Below, in pieces: positions 1 to 7,424 of a DNA stretch of 64,000 bases. The stretch comes from Teretinema sp964641135 (GTDB lineage: Bacteria; Spirochaetota; Spirochaetia; Treponematales; Treponemataceae): the NCBI GenBank assembly GCA_964641135.1, contig CAZXJV010000002.1:18647-82646 (forward strand), given 5' to 3'. The notes under the pieces were generated by a model, which saw only the letters and a list, made by a program, of their open reading frames with translations, did not search any database and was not told the DNA's origin. The position numbers and the translations under genes were made by a program. Numbering within the stretch: the stretch's first letter is position 1; each line of letters begins with the position of its first letter.

Positions 1-1
1 A

Positions 2-238
2 TCCGGCCGTTTTATAATTGAGTCCAAAGCGCTTTCGAACCGTTCGCTTGACACGTATATTGAACTGTATGATGAAGATGGCGAATTATGGGACGAGGAT
101 GATGACGGAGGCTCAAACTACGATGCCCGCTTAACAGTCAATCTTGAGCCCGGCACCTGGTATATTCGGGTTCGCCAGGTTGATGATGAAATAAGCGGTG
201 ACGGACGATACAGTCTGAGTGTGACCAGCCGGCGTTGA
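2..238 (+). CDS. C-terminal end of a secreted protein with a PPC-like domain (5' truncated by window edge)
   Basis: Only the last 78 codons are in the window, read in the frame that ends at the TGA at 236-238. The visible segment has the pattern of bacterial pre-peptidase C-terminal (PPC) beta-sandwich domains: a DTYIELYD strand, an acidic DEDDDGG turn, then LEPGTWYIRV and a final GRYSLSV strand. In known proteins such domains sit at the C-terminus of exported peptidases and other surface or secreted proteins and are often removed on maturation. The catalytic or main domain lies upstream of the window, so no function can be assigned. No terminator is obvious before dnaX. Confidence 0.6.
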   Translation, partial: SGRFIIESKALSNRSLDTYIELYDEDGELWDEDDDGGSNYDARLTVNLEPGTWYIRVRQVDDEISGDGRYSLSVTSRR

Positions 239-321
239 AATGTTGATGCCACAGGGTTGATTACCCCGGGCAGCAATCAATTTCCCTTCCGGGAGCGGAT
301 CTTTTATTAGTGCCGTTTTTG

Positions 322-330
322 TGATATCCT
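322..330 (+). promoter_or_regulatory. Extended -10 promoter element for a leaderless dnaX
   Basis: TGATATCCT reads as TG-n-TATCCT, an extended -10 box. It ends 7 bases before the dnaX ATG, so transcription would start at or beside the A of the start codon. No recognisable -35 box sits 17 bases upstream. There is no Shine-Dalgarno sequence before dnaX, which fits a leaderless transcript. Inferred from sequence only. Confidence 0.4.
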
Positions 331-337
331 CACGAAT

Positions 338-2074
338 ATGGCTTATGAAGTAACCGCCACCCGGCGCCGCCCCGGCCGTTTTGAGGACCTGGTCGGACAG
401 GAATTTGTAGTCTCAACCTTGCAGAACGCAATCAAGGCCGGAAAAATCGCTCATGCCTATCTTTTTTCCGGCCCGCGGGGCTGCGGTAAAACCAGCTCGG
501 CCCGAATTATGGCCCGTGCGCTAAATTGCCTGTCCGGACCTGCCGCCACCCCTTGCGGGACCTGTGATGCCTGCCAGTCCATTGCCCGGGGTTCGTCTTT
601 AGATGTTATAGAAATCGACGGCGCCAGTAATACCGGTGTCAATGATGTACGCCAGATCAAGGATGAGGTACAGTTTCCTCCAAATTCCTGCCGCTACAAG
701 ATTTATATAATTGATGAAGTGCACATGCTTTCCACAAGCGCCTTTAATGCCCTGTTGAAGACCATTGAGGAACCGCCGCCCTGGGTAATTTTTATTTTTG
801 CCACAACCGAGCTCCATAAGGTTCCGGCAACGATTAAAAGTCGCTGTCAGCAGTTTAATTTTCGTCTTGTTCCTGTTGAAATACTGAAATCTGTCCTTGC
901 TGACGCTGCTTCCGAAAGCAGCATATCCGCCGAAGAGGAAGCCCTGTACTGGATCGCGCGCGAAGCAAACGGCAGTGTCCGCGATGCCTACACACTTTTT
1001 GACCAGGTTTCCGCTTTTTCCTCGGGTGAACTTACCTACGCGAAAATTCGCGACAAGCTGGGTCTTGTCGGGCTGGACCGTCTGAACGAAATTGCCGAAG
1101 CCTGTGCCAGCGGTAATGCCCGCGGGGCTTTGGACAGTCTGGATGCGGTTCTGTCTTCCGGGGTTTCAATTGAACAGCTGGTTACCGACTTTGCAGCTTA
1201 TTTCCGTTCGATTTTGCTTATTCAGAGCGGAATTGACAGTCCTGCCCTTTTAAATCAGTCCGCTGAACGCTATTCGCAGACTGTTCGCGATTCCTGGAAG
1301 AATGAACAATTGGAGCGGGCGTTATCCATCTTTTTACAGCTGTACCGCGATATTCGTTACAGCCTTGAACCACGCTATGAACTGGAACTGGCCTTGTCCC
1401 GTCTTTCATGGTTGGGAGACTATGTTTCTAATGCAGAAATGCGCAGCGCCATCGAAGGCACCCGCGCCATCTTGACCGGGGTTAAAACGGGCGGTGCCGG
1501 CCCTTTTGACCGGGCGGATCCCGCCGGGGCGCCTGGCGCTCCTGCGGCGGTCCGCGAGAACCGGACCCCTGCCACAGCTGTTGCGGCTCAAACCGCACCT
1601 GATTCAAGTGCCCCGGCTGATCCCTTTGCCGCTTTGCGTTCACGATGGCAGGCGGCCGGGACTGCAAGTACTCCTTCCGTCCCGGTGAGCGAACCGGCTG
1701 AACACGCTGATCCGGACCCGGCACAGCAGGCTTCTGTCGTCGATTTTTCCGGTCTTAAAGAAGCTGCGGTGCGCTATTATCAGTCCCGGCAAAGCATGAT
1801 TGCATCGGCATTAAGCCAATCCGATCACTGGCAGGAACAGGATGATTGCATCCGTTTGACGGTACAAAAGACTCTTTTACATACATTGCTGCAGCGTGAA
1901 AGCCGCGATATCTCCCTTGTGCTTGGCCAGATGCGCGGCGGCAGCCGGCGGATCGAGATTCTGCTGGAGGAGCCGGTCGCCGGCACTGACCAGCAGGAGT
2001 CTGATAGTCCGCCTCAAACAGTTGAGATACTGCAGCACCTGTTCAGAGGTGCTGTAACCGGGAGCAAAAAATGA
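338..2074 (+). CDS. dnaX: DNA polymerase III subunit gamma/tau
   Basis: This is the clamp-loader ATPase that loads the beta sliding clamp at replication forks. The AAA+ core is complete: Walker A GPRGCGKT at residues 45-52, a zinc module with Cys64, Cys73, Cys76 and Cys79, Walker B DEVH at 126-129, and the sensor segment around residues 155-175 with the ATIKSRCQQF arginine-finger region. From about residue 370 to 460 the chain is rich in Ala, Pro and Gly, the usual flexible linker before the tau C-terminal domain. The ATG at 338 has no Shine-Dalgarno sequence. The gene overlaps the next one by 4 bases (ATGA), the normal dnaX-ybaB-recR order. I did not see an obvious slippery A-run plus hairpin that would produce gamma. 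Confidence 0.97.
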   Translation: MAYEVTATRRRPGRFEDLVGQEFVVSTLQNAIKAGKIAHAYLFSGPRGCGKTSSARIMARALNCLSGPAATPCGTCDACQSIARGSSLDVIEIDGASNTGVNDVRQIKDEVQFPPNSCRYKIYIIDEVHMLSTSAFNALLKTIEEPPPWVIFIFATTELHKVPATIKSRCQQFNFRLVPVEILKSVLADAASESSISAEEEALYWIAREANGSVRDAYTLFDQVSAFSSGELTYAKIRDKLGLVGLDRLNEIAEACASGNARGALDSLDAVLSSGVSIEQLVTDFAAYFRSILLIQSGIDSPALLNQSAERYSQTVRDSWKNEQLERALSIFLQLYRDIRYSLEPRYELELALSRLSWLGDYVSNAEMRSAIEGTRAILTGVKTGGAGPFDRADPAGAPGAPAAVRENRTPATAVAAQTAPDSSAPADPFAALRSRWQAAGTASTPSVPVSEPAEHADPDPAQQASVVDFSGLKEAAVRYYQSRQSMIASALSQSDHWQEQDDCIRLTVQKTLLHTLLQRESRDISLVLGQMRGGSRRIEILLEEPVAGTDQQESDSPPQTVEILQHLFRGAVTGSKK

Positions 2075-2382
2075 TGAATCCGTTTGATATGTTGAAAAAT
2101 GCCCAGGGACTGCAGGAGCAGCTGGAGCGTATGCAGGCAGAACTGGCTGCAGCCACCGAAACCGGCAGTTCCGGTGGCGGTATAGTCCGTGTGACGGTAA
2201 ATGGTCAGTTTGAGATGGTTGGTATTGAACTTGATCCTGTCGCGGTGGATCCACGCGATATCCAGATGCTGCAGGATTTAATTATTGCTGCCCATGCGAA
2301 TGCCTGTGAAAAAATCCGCGAACTGATTAAAACCCGCATGGGCCCTCTGGCTTCCGGGTTGAATATACCCGGATTGGGTTAA
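2071..2382 (+). CDS. ybaB: YbaB/EbfC family nucleoid-associated protein
   Basis: A 103-residue DNA-binding protein of the YbaB/EbfC family, which forms tweezer-like dimers on DNA. It begins MMNPFDMLKNAQGLQEQLERMQ, has the family's GGGIVRVTVNG beta segment and the conserved DP...MLQDLI helix region. It is encoded between dnaX and recR, as in many bacteria, and overlaps dnaX by 4 bases, so translational coupling is likely. GGAG at 2061-2064 serves either ATG 2071 (spacing 6) or ATG 2074 (spacing 9). The C-terminal end is short, without the long acidic tail some relatives have. Confidence 0.92.
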   Translation: MMNPFDMLKNAQGLQEQLERMQAELAAATETGSSGGGIVRVTVNGQFEMVGIELDPVAVDPRDIQMLQDLIIAAHANACEKIRELIKTRMGPLASGLNIPGLG

Positions 2383-2392
2383 AACTATATCC

Positions 2393-2980
2393 ATGAATGC
2401 CCTTGATGCACTGATAGAAGGCCTTTCCCGTTTGCCCGGCGTTGGACGTAAAAGCGCAGCGCGGATGGCCCATTACCTGTTGACCGCGGACCAGACCCTG
2501 TGCCGGCGGCTGGCGCATGATTTATCTGTTCTGCATGAACGTATTCACCCCTGCCCTGTCTGCGGTGCGTGGACTGAAGATGAACTGTGCTCGCTGTGTT
2601 CCGATCCATTGCGCGACAGCCGTACACTCTGTGTTGTAGAGCAGCCCCAGGATGTACCAACAATAGCCGCAATCCGTGAATACCGCGGCAGGTTCCACGT
2701 TCTTGGCGGGGTGATTGCTCCCCTGGATGGAATCGGCCCGGAACAGCTGCGTCTGGCTGAACTGGTGCAGCGTATCCGGGATGAGGGTGTAGGCGAAGTG
2801 ATAATTGCGACCAATCCTACTGTTGAAGGCGATACTACAGCCCTGTATATTCAACGGATTCTTAAGGAACTTCCTGTTTCTGTTACCCGGCTTGCTTCAG
2901 GTTTGCCGGTCGGTGGTGATCTGGAATATGTGGACCGATTGACTCTTGAACGCAGTTTCCGCGGCCGCGGTGGGTTCTAA
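2393..2980 (+). CDS. recR: Recombination mediator RecR
   Basis: RecR works with RecF/RecO to load RecA on gapped DNA. The 195-residue protein has the usual order: an N-terminal helix-hairpin-helix (LPGVGRKSAARMA, about residues 14-26), a four-cysteine zinc finger (CPVCG...CSLC), and a Toprim domain (LCVVEQPQDV onward) ending with the conserved GLPVGGDLEYVD segment. Length is typical. It follows ybaB by 10 bases and no convincing Shine-Dalgarno sequence precedes the ATG, so it probably depends on the upstream genes for expression. It converges on the next gene, leaving about 30 bases between the ends. Confidence 0.96.
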   Translation: MNALDALIEGLSRLPGVGRKSAARMAHYLLTADQTLCRRLAHDLSVLHERIHPCPVCGAWTEDELCSLCSDPLRDSRTLCVVEQPQDVPTIAAIREYRGRFHVLGGVIAPLDGIGPEQLRLAELVQRIRDEGVGEVIIATNPTVEGDTTALYIQRILKELPVSVTRLASGLPVGGDLEYVDRLTLERSFRGRGGF

Positions 2981-3010
2981 AAAGCCTTTCAGATCCTCGA
3001 GACCGTCTCG

Positions 3011-4531
3011 TTATTCCGCCTGGCGCTGTAACGACAGCCAGTGTTCAATGATAGGCTCCAGAGACTCTATTTCATACCCCATTTCTTTCAGCTTTTTGCG
3101 TTCTGCACTGTTGGTCCAATCCTGCCAGGGATTGCTGTACTGGCGGTCAAGGTAACTGTAAACAAGTTCTTCGGCCGAGTTCTGTCGTGTATCGAAGATG
3201 GATGTTTTACGGGTGGCCGCACGGGAAAGCACTGTGCGTATTGACGGCCGGATTCCCGAAAAAAATAGATCGCGGTACACAGTGTAGGTTTTTCCGGTCA
3301 TCTGCCGGATCATGTCTGCAATTGAATTGGGCATTACCGGGCGCTGCATGGCGGGGGGCGCTTTTACCGCTCCTTCCGGCCGCTTGGGTACAGAAACAGT
3401 GCTGCGGGTTCCCGCTGCCCTGGTTCCGCTGTTCTTTTTGCCGGCCAGTGACGGTTGTGCAGATGAAGCTGAGTTTGTTTTTTTCTGCTCCGCTTTTTTC
3501 CTTACAGGTAGCAATGGTTTTGCTGTTATTTTGCGTTTTCTTCGTCTTGCCGGTGCCGCAAGTGCGGGGGCTGTTTCCGGTGCGGCAGGTGCCGGGCCTG
3601 AAGCTTTAAGTGCGGCCCAGCTTCGCTGCAGATACAGATCCCCCGAAATACTGTAATAGTAGCCGGTTACAACGGTTGCCAGTACTGCGTTCAGGATTTC
3701 TTCATCTTTCCAGTTATGCATGCGTCCGTTTTTGACCGCCTGGAAGATATCGCTATGCCGGGTATGGTATTTTCTGCTGTACAGGAAGACGGTTTTCTCA
3801 AAGGTAAGGTCGGCTGCCTTGTTCCAGTATTTTAGGCAATAGGCGATTACCTGATCTTCAATCCGGGTTACCGATGAAGGAATGAGTATGCGTTCAACAT
3901 CCTGATCGCTGAATACAACCCTGGAAAGATCAAAGCCGGGCCGTGTCGCCTGCTGCCGTGAAGCCTGTCGGGCCCGTTCCTGTTTTTTTTGTTCATGCGT
4001 TTTTCTCAGATCCTGAACAGATTCGATTGTGTCGGTGACATACAGGCGTACCAGTTCTGCGGTACGTGTCATGGATGACTCCCGGTACCTCAGTAAAGAA
4101 GCATAGCGGGCATACCGTTCCGTAAAGGCAATGGCTGCATAGCGGTCAGGCGATATGATTTCCAGAAGGCCCTCTGCAAGTTTTATAACGGAGTATGCGT
4201 CTCGCATGTCGATCGTATCGATTTCTCTGGTTAACAGCTCAATTATACGTCGTGTACGGGCTATCAGGCGGTCGGCAAGCGCAACAAGGTTTTCTGCGAG
4301 CAGGAGGGAAAACCGGGGATCGCGCTGGCGATAGTAGCCTAAAAGCCGGGCTCGCATTGTATCATCGGGGTATTTGCGTCTCAGGCGGTTGTTGTAGATT
4401 GCAAGTGCATCGGCCTGTCTGCCCGACTGACGAAGATCAAAGTAGCGCTCAATATCACTGTCGCTGTCCAGATGCAAGTCCGGGTATTCTTCTTTGAGTA
4501 TCCGCTGCTGTATATCGTCAAGTAAGCGCAT
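3011..4531 (-). CDS. Conserved-looking unknown protein, 506 aa
   Basis: I do not recognise a family. The product is predicted cytoplasmic: no signal peptide and no membrane segment. Three parts can be seen. Residues 1-190 are helical and charged, with an RKTHEQKKQERARQ coiled-coil-like stretch near 185. Residues 200-320 contain an aromatic-rich helical region (KYWNKAADLTFEKTVF, VTGYYYSISGDLYLQRSW). Residues 330-400 form a basic, Ala/Pro/Lys-rich linker, and residues 400-506 make a second folded domain ending IIEHWLSLQRQAE. GAAGGA lies 5 bases before the ATG. It lies downstream of flaB on the same strand but beyond a strong terminator, so it probably has its own promoter. A lineage-specific spirochaete protein is likely. 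Confidence 0.75.
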   Translation of the reverse strand: MRLLDDIQQRILKEEYPDLHLDSDSDIERYFDLRQSGRQADALAIYNNRLRRKYPDDTMRARLLGYYRQRDPRFSLLLAENLVALADRLIARTRRIIELLTREIDTIDMRDAYSVIKLAEGLLEIISPDRYAAIAFTERYARYASLLRYRESSMTRTAELVRLYVTDTIESVQDLRKTHEQKKQERARQASRQQATRPGFDLSRVVFSDQDVERILIPSSVTRIEDQVIAYCLKYWNKAADLTFEKTVFLYSRKYHTRHSDIFQAVKNGRMHNWKDEEILNAVLATVVTGYYYSISGDLYLQRSWAALKASGPAPAAPETAPALAAPARRRKRKITAKPLLPVRKKAEQKKTNSASSAQPSLAGKKNSGTRAAGTRSTVSVPKRPEGAVKAPPAMQRPVMPNSIADMIRQMTGKTYTVYRDLFFSGIRPSIRTVLSRAATRKTSIFDTRQNSAEELVYSYLDRQYSNPWQDWTNSAERKKLKEMGYEIESLEPIIEHWLSLQRQAE

Positions 4532-4575
4532 TTGTGTCCTTCGCGGCCTGCAGTGCCGTCTGGAAATGTTATAGC

Positions 4576-4617
4576 AAAAAAAAAGGTTAATTCCCAGCCT
4601 GTGGCCGGGAATTAACC
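4576..4617 (-). terminator. Intrinsic terminator of flaB
   Basis: A perfect 11-bp stem (GGTTAATTCCC at 4585-4595 with GGGAATTAACC at 4607-4617) is followed on the minus strand by nine T residues (A-run 4576-4584). The loop can extend the stem by three more pairs. It lies 25 bases beyond the flaB stop codon, as expected for a very highly expressed flagellin message. Confidence 0.93.
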
Positions 4618-4642
4618 CACGTTCCGTCTGCTGGCGGCTGCC

Positions 4643-5503
4643 TTACCTGAGCAAGCTCAGGACGCCCTGGGTTGATTGATTGGCCTGGGCAAGCATGGCA
4701 GTGCCGGACTGGGAAAGAATCTGGTTCTTGGTAAAGTCGACCATTTCCTTAGCCATGTCCGTGTCGCGGATGCGGGATTCAGCTGCCTGCAGGTTTTCTG
4801 CGGCAATGTGCAGTCCCTTGACGGTGAAATCAAGACGGTTCTGGTAGGCACCGAGATCGGCACGCTGCTTGTTTACCTTCTTGAGAGCCTCGTCGATAGT
4901 TCCGATTGCGCGGTTTGCACTGTCGGGTTCGCCGAGATTAAGAATCTCTTCGTTGCCGACGTTGCGTACACCAAGTGAAGCTGCGCTCATGGTGCCGATG
5001 TACACGCGCGCGCGCTGGTCCATGTTGGCGCCGATATGGAACCACATGGAGCCGGTTACTGTGTTTTCTCCGGTTTCCCGTGCAAAACGTCCGGTCAGCA
5101 TATTCATGCCGTTGAACTGTGCCTGGCTGGCGATTCGGTCTACCTCCGCAACAAGCTGGGAGACTTCGACCTGAATCTGCATACGATCTTCAGACGAATA
5201 GATACCGTTTGAAGACTGTACGCTCAGCTCGCGCAGACGCTGGAGGATGTCGGTGGTATTCTGCAGGTAGCCCTCGGTTGCCTGGATGAACGAAATACCG
5301 TTCTGGGCGTTGGTGGCTGCCTGGTTAAGACCACGAATCTGGCTGCGCATCTTTTCAGATACCGCAAGTCCGGATGCGTCATCCCCGGCGCGGTTAATAC
5401 GCATGCCGGATGAGAGTTTTTCCATGTTCTTTGTGGAAGCCAGGTTTGTTACACCCAGTGTCCTCTGAGAGTTCATGGCGCTCAGGTTATGGTTGATGAT
5501 CAT
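4643..5503 (-). CDS. flaB: Flagellin FlaB, periplasmic flagellar filament core
   Basis: FlaB polymerises into the core of the spirochaete periplasmic flagellum. The 286-residue length is typical of spirochaete FlaB, shorter than external flagellins because the variable D2/D3 region is missing. The N-terminal D0/D1 helices (MIINHNLSAMNSQRTLG, then SSGMRINRAGDDASGLAVSE) and the C-terminal helix (MVDFTKNQILSQSGTAMLAQANQ...GVLSLLR) are intact. No signal peptide, as expected for type III export. A strong Shine-Dalgarno AAAGGAG sits 7 bases before the ATG. The gene is monocistronic: a good terminator follows it and another hairpin separates it from the upstream gene. A flgM-like gene lies 1.5 kb away, so sigma28 control is plausible, but I could not find a well-spaced sigma28 promoter. 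Confidence 0.97.
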   Translation of the reverse strand: MIINHNLSAMNSQRTLGVTNLASTKNMEKLSSGMRINRAGDDASGLAVSEKMRSQIRGLNQAATNAQNGISFIQATEGYLQNTTDILQRLRELSVQSSNGIYSSEDRMQIQVEVSQLVAEVDRIASQAQFNGMNMLTGRFARETGENTVTGSMWFHIGANMDQRARVYIGTMSAASLGVRNVGNEEILNLGEPDSANRAIGTIDEALKKVNKQRADLGAYQNRLDFTVKGLHIAAENLQAAESRIRDTDMAKEMVDFTKNQILSQSGTAMLAQANQSTQGVLSLLR

Positions 5504-5527
5504 ACTGCTACTCCTTTGGCGATTTCT

Positions 5528-5564
5528 AACGGCTTTCTTTAGGCCGTTTTCGGCATCCCTGCCG
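5528..5564 (-). promoter_or_regulatory. flaB upstream region with three overlapping hairpins
   Basis: Three short inverted repeats share arms and so exclude one another: AACGGC/GCCGTT (5528-5533 with 5543-5548), GCCG-TTTT-CGGC (5543-5554) and CGGCA/TGCCG (5551-5555 with 5560-5564). They lie about 25-60 bases upstream of the flaB start. A GCCGAAAA sequence on the minus strand resembles a sigma28 -10 box and a GAAAGTTT element lies upstream, but the gap is 17 rather than about 11 bases. Whether this is promoter, leader RNA structure or both is unclear. Confidence 0.3.
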
Positions 5565-5699
5565 ATATGTCAAACTTTCCCGGATCCTCTGACGTAACCC
5601 GCGCAGAAGACGGAGCAGAGCCTGGTACCATACCGGTCCATGGGTCCGCATACAATCAGTATCGGAGCAGCAAAAAAACTCTTGAGGGGAAAATAACTT

Positions 5700-5757
5700 A
5701 AAAAAAAGGTATTTAGCAGGGTGAGGATAGGCTCAATTGCCTTTAGCATCACCCTGC
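5700..5757 (-). terminator. Probable terminator of the zinc-ribbon gene
   Basis: A 9-bp inverted repeat (GCAGGGTGA at 5716-5724, TCACCCTGC at 5749-5757), with a smaller AGGC/GCCT hairpin inside its loop, is followed on the minus strand by eight T residues (A-run 5700-5707) after an 8-base gap. The gap makes it a less than ideal intrinsic terminator. Confidence 0.5.
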
Positions 5758-5790
5758 AGCAAGTAGCGGTATATACCGGATAGGGCTGAT

Positions 5791-6246
5791 TTACTTTTTA
5801 TGCTTGGGTGTGCGGCAGACAGTGCAGCCCAGGATGTGAACATGACGTTTATGGTTTCCGCGTTCAAAGAAGCGGGCAATTAGGTAGCCTTCGGCCGGAA
5901 TGTGTGCTTTGCAGACCGGGCAAACCCGCTTCAGTTTGTCGGTATTGTAGGGGTGGCAATGAGGGCAGCCGAAAATATGGCATATCCTGTCGCTTTGACC
6001 GGGATATAAAGCGGATTTTATTTGTTCCCCTGAGGCCAATACTGTACCGCATACGGGACAAATGCCTGCTTCTCCCGGGCGTCCGCGCTGGCGGATGGGT
6101 GTTTTGGGCTGACGTTTTGAGGTTGAACTGAAAAGACCGTAGGCAAAAACCAGCAGAAAGATTCCGGCAAAGACCAAAATCAGTATATAAAAGGGACTTA
6201 GTATCATCTTCACAGTATGCACGTTTTTTGCTCTTGTCTCAATCAT
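5791..6246 (-). CDS. Small membrane-anchored zinc-ribbon protein
   Basis: A 151-residue protein not assigned to a named family. One membrane helix at about residues 16-37 (ILSPFYILILVFAGIFLLVFAYGLF) anchors a C-terminal part with four CxxC pairs: CPVC near 64, CPHC near 95, CPVC near 109 and CTVC near 141. This is enough for two zinc ribbons. The last basic residues are KHKK. The start is uncertain: the ATG at 6246 has no Shine-Dalgarno but has TATAAT 14 bases upstream, while an internal ATG at 6207 begins directly at the membrane helix. The gene is divergent from rsmI and the two -10 boxes overlap. A role in envelope or redox biology would be a guess. Confidence 0.7.
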   Translation of the reverse strand: MIETRAKNVHTVKMILSPFYILILVFAGIFLLVFAYGLFSSTSKRQPKTPIRQRGRPGEAGICPVCGTVLASGEQIKSALYPGQSDRICHIFGCPHCHPYNTDKLKRVCPVCKAHIPAEGYLIARFFERGNHKRHVHILGCTVCRTPKHKK

Positions 6247-6262
6247 AAAAAGCGATTATCAT
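6234..6262 (+). promoter_or_regulatory. Promoter of a leaderless rsmI, overlapping a divergent -10 box
   Basis: TTGTCT (6234-6239), 17 bases, TATCAT (6257-6262): four and five of six consensus matches. The -10 box ends 6 bases before the GTG at 6269, so the start codon would be the first transcribed codon. On the opposite strand a perfect TATAAT occupies 6261-6266 and points toward the zinc-ribbon gene; the two boxes share bases, so the genes may compete for polymerase. Confidence 0.6.
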
Positions 6263-6268
6263 TATAAA

Positions 6269-6964
6269 GTGTCAACTTTATATGTAGTGGCTACCCCGAT
6301 TGGCAACCTGGGGGATATAACCCACAGGGCGCTGGAGACCTTCAAGGCTGTTGACGTGATCGCATGTGAAGATACCCGGCGGACACTGCAGTTGTTGACT
6401 CATTTCGGTATACGGAAGCCTTTGGTGTCATGCCGGGCCCGTAACGAACAGGACGCATCAGCAAGGGTTCTGGATATCCTTGCCAAGGGACAGGATGTAG
6501 CCTATGCAAGTGATGCGGGAACTCCTGCATTAAGTGACCCGGGGGCTGTTCTGGTTCGCATTGTACGGGCTGCAGGTCACACTGTGGTGCCGATTCCGGG
6601 TGCATCTGCTTTTGCGGCTTTGCTCAGCGTGGGCGGAACCGGCGACAAAGCGGTGCTTTTTGAGGGTTTTTTATCGCCAAAACCCGGCCGGCGGCGTAGC
6701 CGTCTTCGGGAGCTTCTGGAAATGGGCTGCGGTTTTGTTTTATATGAATCCCCGTTCCGGATTGTAAAGCTTTTGGCTGATCTGTCCGAAATAGAAGGTG
6801 AGCGGCAGGTTGTAATCGGCCGCGAGATGACAAAACTGCATGAAGAAGTAATCAGCGGAACAGCTGCTGAACTGCATGCAGACTTTGCAGCCCGGAACAA
6901 GATCCTGGGCGAATTCGCAGTGTTGGTGAGCGGAAAAAAAACGCTCAATGATTCTGATACTTGA
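6269..6964 (+). CDS. rsmI: 16S rRNA (cytidine-1402-2'-O)-methyltransferase
   Basis: RsmI methylates the 2'-hydroxyl of C1402 in the decoding centre of 16S rRNA. The tetrapyrrole-methylase fold is recognisable from VATPIGNLGDITHRALE at residues 7-23, CEDTRRT, YASDAGTPALSDPG, the PGASA segment near 110-114, and the GREMTKLHEE motif near 190. The length of 231 is slightly short; the C-terminal helical extension of longer homologues is absent. GTG start, no Shine-Dalgarno, promoter immediately upstream. The next gene, flgM, begins 31 bases downstream and may be cotranscribed. Confidence 0.95.
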   Translation: MSTLYVVATPIGNLGDITHRALETFKAVDVIACEDTRRTLQLLTHFGIRKPLVSCRARNEQDASARVLDILAKGQDVAYASDAGTPALSDPGAVLVRIVRAAGHTVVPIPGASAFAALLSVGGTGDKAVLFEGFLSPKPGRRRSRLRELLEMGCGFVLYESPFRIVKLLADLSEIEGERQVVIGREMTKLHEEVISGTAAELHADFAARNKILGEFAVLVSGKKTLNDSDT

Positions 6965-6994
6965 GCCGATATTTATGTTGAAGGCAGGAATAAT

Positions 6995-7279
6995 ATGACT
7001 ATTGATCGTTTGGGGGGCATTGATCCCCTGCAGAACGCACAAAACACTCAAAAACCCCGCAGGGTTGCCGACGTCAAGGAGCCGGATACTGTTAGCGTAT
7101 CTTCAGAGGCCCGTCAGCGTGCTGAAGTCTATTTTGCCATGGAAGCAGCTTCTGTATCTCCGGATGTTCGGGCAGACCGGGTTGCCGAGGTTATGCAAAA
7201 AATGAAAGACCCGGCCTATGTCAACAATTCGGTGGTGGATCTGGTGGCTGACCGTATCATGAATGTATACGGGCTGTAA
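6995..7279 (+). CDS. flgM: FlgM-like anti-sigma-28 factor
   Basis: FlgM proteins hold sigma28 (FliA) inactive until the flagellar hook-basal body is complete. This 94-residue protein has a disordered polar N-terminus (MTIDRLGGIDPLQNAQN) with a DTVSVSSEAR segment, and the C-terminal half matches the sigma-binding region: RADRVAEVMQKMKDPAYVNNSVVDLVADRI. GGCAGGA precedes the ATG. It follows rsmI by 31 bases and ends in a good terminator. The presence of flaB nearby supports a flagellar role. FlgM is a short, divergent family, so the assignment rests on the pattern and context. Confidence 0.8.
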   Translation: MTIDRLGGIDPLQNAQNTQKPRRVADVKEPDTVSVSSEARQRAEVYFAMEAASVSPDVRADRVAEVMQKMKDPAYVNNSVVDLVADRIMNVYGL

Positions 7280-7323
7280 GCGTATTCACAGCGAAGCCGG
7301 ACTTTGTATCCGGTATATTGAAG

Positions 7324-7357
7324 AGGCGGGCCTGTAATCGGGTACCGCCTTTTTTTT
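7324..7357 (+). terminator. Intrinsic terminator after flgM
   Basis: AGGCGG (7324-7329) pairs with CCGCCT (7345-7350), with extra G-C pairs possible inside, and is followed by eight T residues (7350-7357). It lies 45 bases after the flgM stop. Confidence 0.88.
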
Positions 7358-7359
7358 CA

Positions 7360-7391
7360 GGGTAGTGACAGCATCGAGTCAGTCAGGACCC
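7360..7391 (-). repeat. Intergenic hairpin element, copy 1
   Basis: Member of the hairpin family with the loop core CTCGATGC (read on the minus strand: GGGTCCTGAC, TGACTCGATGCT, GTCACTACCC). GGGT pairs with ACCC and TGAC with GTCA; the two bases between them are mismatched. It directly follows the flgM terminator and precedes the Shine-Dalgarno of the next gene by about 25 bases. Confidence 0.65.
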
Positions 7392-7424
7392 TTTTGATTT
7401 GATTCAACCCTTCAAGGAGCGGAT

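Noticed and set aside
5549..5600. Canonical sigma28 promoter for flaB
   Set aside because: GAAAGTTT and GCCGAAAA resemble the two boxes but are 17 bases apart instead of about 11; TTGACA nearby has no -10 at 17 bases.
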